This document shows, piece by piece, positions 60,020-64,000 of a stretch of DNA of 64,000 nucleotides. The notes beneath the pieces are model-generated. The model ran no database searches. It was not told the DNA's origin and was given only the letters and a program-made list of their open reading frames with translations. The stretch comes from Oegoconia quadripuncta. Taxonomy: Eukaryota > Arthropoda > Insecta > Lepidoptera > Autostichidae. The position numbers were made by a program, and so were the translations under genes. Where the stretch lies: the NCBI GenBank assembly GCA_949316235.1, contig OX438760.1, forward strand, positions 4,094,501 through 4,158,500, given 5' to 3'. Position 1 is the first letter of the stretch. Each line of letters begins with the position of its first letter.

Positions 60020-60145
60020 ACGACCGATTGGTGTAGTGGGTAGTACCACTGCCGGCAAACGGTTGCGGGTTCGAATCCCGCTAGGATAGTAAGTGTTAGT
60101 AGTGTGATGAATACAAACATTTGTTTCCTAGTCCTGGATGTTTAT
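60020..60145 (+). repeat. SINE-C head
   Basis: CGACCGATTGGTGTAGTGGG, box B GGTTGCGGGTTCGAATCCCG, body to TAGTCCTGGATGTTTATA, then unrelated sequence. Confidence 0.8.
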
Positions 60146-60215
60146 AGATGGGTCACAGCTTGCATGGGATTGCACAAAGGAATACCGATTTCTAGCTATT
60201 ACTCCACGAGAATAT

Positions 60216-60537
60216 TTTTTTTTATTTGCACGACGGGTACGTACTTGACCTCTGAGGTCGCGGGTTCGATCCCCAGCGGGGTACATGTTTAAGTACTCGG
60301 TTTGGTTGGTGGTAGGGCATTTTAAATGTCCGCCTGGCTAGCTACCACCATCTTATCTAAATCTGCCGCCAAGCAGCAATGTTAATAGCATTGTTGTGTT
60401 CCGGTTGTCAGAGATAAGATAGCCGGTCCTCCAAATATGTTGGGGTTTCCGGGTCAGCACGCTTCCACCTCCGACCTCATCTTCACTTAACATCAGGTGT
60501 GATTGAGGTCAAGTACCAACACGTGCATAAAAAAAAA
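60216..60537 (+). repeat. SINE-B fused to an inverted SINE-B 3' end
   Basis: 60216-60251 is an inverted 3' end (TTTTTTTTTATTTGCACGAC ... ACTTGACCT) joined directly to CTGAGGTCGCGGGTTCGATC, the box B of a plus-strand copy running to 60537. Confidence 0.75.
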
Positions 60538-60649
60538 AGATAATATGAGGACAATATAGATAAGAAGTATGTTTTTGTACATGTGTTGTATGTAAAATAA
60601 TATGTGATAGAAATACGTCAAATAATAATTTATTTGAAGCTCTGCTATT

Positions 60650-61020
60650 TAACAGTGATACTAATGTACCCGTGCTAAATTGCAGAGCTTCGAAAACCGT
60701 CGCAAGGTCGCCTGTCTCTCAGTCTTTTAAAGGATGCACTTCGGTGAGTGTGCGTTGGAATTACATATAACATCTTCGGACTACTAGCGTGGGGAGGGAT
60801 TCCACCCTTATGTAGATAACATACAGAACATTCGCACTAAGCGGTTCGACTATTCATTCATTATAGCGAACAGCCAAGGCATGGAACTCCCTTCCGGCGT
60901 CAGTCTTTCCTGAATCAGGCATCTACTGAGATCACGTGCTTCATCTTCAGCCACATCGTCACTTTCCATCAAGTGAGATTGTGGTCAAACGCGTATCCAG
61001 TTAGGTAATCATAAAAAAAT
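60650..61020 (+). mobile_element. LINE ORF2 C-terminus (family 4)
   Basis: Plus-strand homologue of 52700-53065: TGTGCGTTGGAATTACATAT, GGGGAGGGATTCCACCCTTA, AGCCAAGGCATGGAACTCCC, TGAGATTGTGGTCAAACGCG and an A-run at 61012. A deletion after CTGAATCAGGC removes part of the frame. Confidence 0.8.
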
Positions 61021-61100
61021 AACAATAATATAAAAATACAAATATAGAAGTAGGTAAGTATAATACTTTTATTGGCCAGTTATGTACACAGATAGTCTAA

Positions 61101-61454
61101 AGGTCTTAGCATACGTGACGGGTAATTTCTCGGACGGAACGGAGACGGGACGGGTATAGTTCCTAACGTGAAAGTGGTTTTAAAACATACGTACAGTGAC
61201 GGTGTTCAACGATAGTCGTGCTAGTGCTGCAACCATATTTCAGCACAAAATGTTCGATTTTACTTTTGAAGAACTAGCAATGGTTGCCGTAGCATTAGAT
61301 GAAGAAGATGCCATAACGATGTTTTTTCTATTGCCGTCCCGTTCCGCCCGTGTTTCTCGCCACGTGTATTTTATTGCTATGTTTTTAAACGATGTCAAAA
61401 AATCGTCCCGTTCCGTCCGGCACGAGAATAAACACGTCACGTATACTAAGACCT
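61101..61454 (+). mobile_element. PIF/Harbinger-type MITE, 354 bp
   Basis: Second copy of the 36793 element, with the same ends (AGGTCTTAGCATACGTGACG, CGTCACGTATACTAAGACCT). Flanks are TAA left and TTA right, so one flank has mutated. The plus-strand MFDFTFEELAMVAVALDEED frame is kept and differs by short deletions downstream. It lies 198 bases downstream of the PEBP-3 stop. Confidence 0.85.
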
Positions 61455-61651
61455 TTAATTGTTAATAAGTAGCAAATATTCAATATGTAAGCACAGATGC
61501 TGCTAACAAATTTATCGATGTGGTCGTCCATAATGACTACAAACCTTCATTGAAGTACTGACATTATCAAACCTCTCAGTTCCACGAGCAACTGGTTCGA
61601 TGAATTTGCGCGAATAGGTATGTATGTATACGTGGCTTAAGAACTACAGTA

Positions 61652-62486
61652 TCATAGGCCAAGTTGCTTGTGCAGGATCGGCACGTACTCATCCCACTCG
61701 GCCTGGTAGAAGTTTCCGGCGATTGGGTCGCCCAAGTTGTATTTCCCGGCGAACTTGGCGATTGAGAACGATCTACGATGCTCAGGGGACCTGAAATGGT
61801 ACATTTAAAGTACCAAGAGGCAATAATAATCTTTTAAAAGAGATAGCACACAGAACAGATATTGTCATATGCAGTACGAGCGAATTTCAAACAGTCGCGT
61901 TATTTGTACTATGTTATTTAGTATAGGTAGATATAGTTGCTATACATCATTGTCGTTAGTTAACTATCGCATTGGAATAATCTGTAATGATAGTTATAAA
62001 CTTGGTAAATAAATAAATAAATAAAATAAAATAAAATAAATTTGTACAAAAGATAATATTATTATTTCGAGGAGCCCAGAAATATCCGAATAATAATAAA
62101 TATTTAGGATAGGTACATACACCAATCATCTAGTTCCAAACTAAGCAAAGCTTATGCTATTACTAGATATAATTAATATTTTTTTGATTGATACATCGAC
62201 ACGACCTATTTGAACCCAGATTCCAATTGCATTATTGTATACAACCGCAACCGTACATAAAAAATTACTAACGTGTTTGTAAGTCTAGGCTCGTCAAAGT
62301 CCACCTTCCCGGGCTGTTCGTACACTAGGAAGACGTAGCGATGGAGGCCGGTGCCTTGTCGAGGGCCAGAGCCAACATACGCGGAGAGGGTATCTCCGTT
62401 GGCCACATCGGTGCCCTGGATGTTGCCGACCAGCCAATGGTGGAACTCGCGGAATTTGGGGTCCTCACGCGAAGGTGCGTCAGGAT
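61652..62486 (-). CDS. Phosphatidylethanolamine-binding protein, PEBP-3 (5' part outside window)
   Basis: Two terminal exons on the minus strand: 62486-62273 (214 nt, after CACACAG, donor AACAC|GTTAGT) and 61790-61652 (139 nt, ending LHKQLGL-stop). Lengths and phases equal exons 3 and 4 of PEBP-1. The motifs are canonical: [34 protein letters not shown] and [13 protein letters not shown]. No C-terminal extension, so cytosolic type. Exons 1-2 (about 68 codons) were not found in 62487-64000 and should lie to the right. Convergent with PEBP-2, 2.1 kb between stops. An ATTAAA on the minus strand occurs at the edge of the Harbinger MITE (61454-61459), a possible 3' end. Confidence 0.9.
62100..62165 (-). 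repeat. SINE-C tail fragment
   Basis: CCAATCATCTAGTTCCAAAC TAAGCAAAGC in the intron of PEBP-3; the rest is lost. Confidence 0.65.
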
Positions 62487-63295
62487 CTGTGTGTGAAGAA
62501 TTAAGGATTTTACGAAAAAAGAGTGCCTATTTAAGTTAAATTAAAAAAAAATGTTGACTAAGTACTACAGGGTGGAAAAACGAATTAAAATATTGAAAAT
62601 AAGAAATTCAGTAGCTTTTATCTACTCAAATTCTTCTTGTAATTTTGAAAAATAGCCCGTATCAGCAAGAATAACGAAAAATATTTATTTTCTTAATGCT
62701 TTGAAATGTTGCAAATAAATCTGCCATCAGTTATGATTTTTATTTTAAGTTTTCGAATTTTTAATTGATATAGACGAAGACTCCGGTTTCCTACATAAAT
62801 ATTTGAATTTGGAACTGTTTATCCATGTTGGCTGACAATTTTTAAACGACAACAAGGTTGTATATGCGAATTAAAAAAATATGCTTTAAAACTGGCGGGA
62901 ATCAATATTTTTGTTCTTTCTTTATAAGTACCTATCTATATTATAATTGTTTGTTTTAGTTTTGAGAATGCTATAGAAGTCCTCGCATACTAAATTGTTA
63001 TTTTGTGCTCATAATCGGCCAAGATGGCAAACTTATATGCTGTCTGTTTAAATATATTCTGTTTTCTACTCTTTTATGTTGCACCGAAAGCAAGATCGGC
63101 GCTTTAATTAATCGTACACCACGACACATAAAAAAATATGGGATATCGTCCGTATTTTAGTAATAAAACTTAAAGGTCTAGTTTGGGTGAATATAGTGAT
63201 GAGTAAAATTTGTTTTTCATTGTATTATAATTTTTTCGACATTTTTATTTTTCGTATGAAAACATAAAATTGACGAAATAATCGCAGCAATATAA
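62487..63295. other. Intron of PEBP-3, nothing recognised
   Basis: AT-rich; no repeat family identified and no candidate exon 2 (no VQYPSG-like frame on the minus strand). Confidence 0.45.
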
Positions 63296-63778
63296 TCTAA
63301 CTAATATTATAAATGCGAAAGTTTGAATGTTTCGATTTGGATAAAATTTGGTACCTGTAGGTAGAACATTATTTTTCAAGGAGAAGTGATGCCTGTTAGC
63401 CACAGTTGAGAACCGAAGAGGAAAGATGATAGGTCACTTGATACGACACGATATTTTTTTGGAGAAAAGAATTGAGGGAAAATTTGAAGGAAAGAGAGGA
63501 AGGGGACCTAGGCGTAATTACTTTGACCAAGTGAAAGAAAAGGTTAATGTCGTGTCGTACCAAGAGGTTAAAACGAGGGCGGAAAGTAAAGAGACGTGGT
63601 CATTACTCCACCGTCAAGAGCATAGCTCTTAAATTGAAGAGAGAGGTAGAACATACCCTGGATTAAAACACACTTAGAGCATGTTTTTATCCAGATAAAG
63701 TTCTCGCGGGATAAACAAATTAAACATATCCGCGTTAAGGTCATTTCCACGCAGGCGAAGCTGTGGGAGGGAAGCTAG
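63296..63778 (+). mobile_element. Helitron-like element interrupted by a LINE end
   Basis: Starts TCTAACTAATATTATAAATG after A and ends GAAGCTGTGGGAGGGAAGCTAG before T: both Helitron termini intact. Split by the LINE insertion at 63370-63643. Confidence 0.8.
63370..63643 (+). mobile_element. 5'-truncated LINE with 11-bp target duplication
   Basis: AGGTAGAACAT occurs at 63359-63369 and 63644-63654. Between is the end of a reverse transcriptase frame (MIGHLIRHD, GKRGRGPRRNYFDQVKEKVN, WSLLHRQEHSS stop at 63632) and a short TTGAAG-type tail. A classic 5'-truncated non-LTR insertion. Confidence 0.9.
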
Positions 63779-63857
63779 TAAAGAATAATTTGTTTCTTAT
63801 TAATGCTGCTCTGCTCCTATCAGTCTCTTTTTATGGATGTTTTAAAAGTGTAACTTA

Positions 63858-64000
63858 GGCCCGTATTAATAAACCGTTCTCAAGATTGACATGGCCTCAA
63901 GTTGACGCTTGAAAGCTGTTGCATATTAAAACAGCATCAGAAAAAATGGTCTTGAGACTGAGACGCGATCTCAATCTTAAGAACCATTTATTAATGCGGG
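63858..64000 (+). mobile_element. MITE-F short variant, running off the window
   Basis: GGCCCGTATTAATAAACCGT to ATTTATTAATGCGGG; the last bases of the right terminal repeat lie beyond 64000. About 145 bp, against 333 bp for the long form. Confidence 0.8.

Overview
This window looks like nuclear DNA from an insect, most likely a moth or butterfly (Lepidoptera). The DNA is AT-rich. Genes are few, small-exoned and split by long introns with GT-AG ends. The rest is packed with tRNA-headed SINEs, 5'-truncated LINE tails, MITEs, Helitron ends and long TG microsatellites, a mix familiar from lepidopteran genomes. The order is an inference from this repeat content and the protein style; no species can be named from sequence alone.

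Four host genes can be supported. A gene on the + strand (coding exons 14161-15119 and 32289-32881, joined in frame across a 17.2 kb intron) encodes a 515-residue or longer, mostly disordered adaptor-like protein. It has a possible PTB/PH-like part near its N-terminus, a proline run and a KKVTF motif near the C-terminus. It belongs to no family I recognise. To its right is a cluster of three phosphatidylethanolamine-binding protein (PEBP) genes with identical exon phases and identical internal exon lengths (124 and 214 nt). PEBP-1 (42024-49569, +) is a complete 185-residue cytosolic-type protein. PEBP-2 (54819-59514, +) has a signal peptide, many N-glycosylation sequons and a C-terminal tail resembling a GPI-anchor signal. 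PEBP-3 (61652-62486, -) holds only the last two exons of a canonical family member and continues past the right edge. PEBP-2 and PEBP-3 are convergent. Shared intron positions indicate tandem duplication, followed by divergence in the ligand-loop motif and in cell location.

Layout. 1-14 kb: repeats and unassigned AT-rich DNA. 14-33 kb: the adaptor-like gene, whose giant intron is a repeat landfill. 33-42 kb: intergenic, with the most intricate structure of the window: a mariner (37680-40811) broken by a Helitron-type element that keeps an OTU protease fragment and a helicase C-terminal fragment, ends in a nearly perfect inverted repeat with 318 bp arms, and has a second Helitron inserted exactly at its 5' boundary. 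42-60 kb: PEBP-1 and PEBP-2 with repeat-filled introns. 60-64 kb: PEBP-3 and more repeats.

Many insertions are nested with readable target-site duplications, so relative ages can be read: a Harbinger-type MITE in a LINE, a LINE in a SINE, SINEs and a LINE in foldback MITEs, a MITE in a SINE, and a poly(A) retrocopy with a 44 bp target duplication in a Helitron derivative. One antisense SINE sits 25 bases from the acceptor of PEBP-1 exon 2 and probably supplies its branch site. Repeat family letters (SINE-A to -D, MITE-D and -F, repeats G, H, J, K, M) are labels for this window only.
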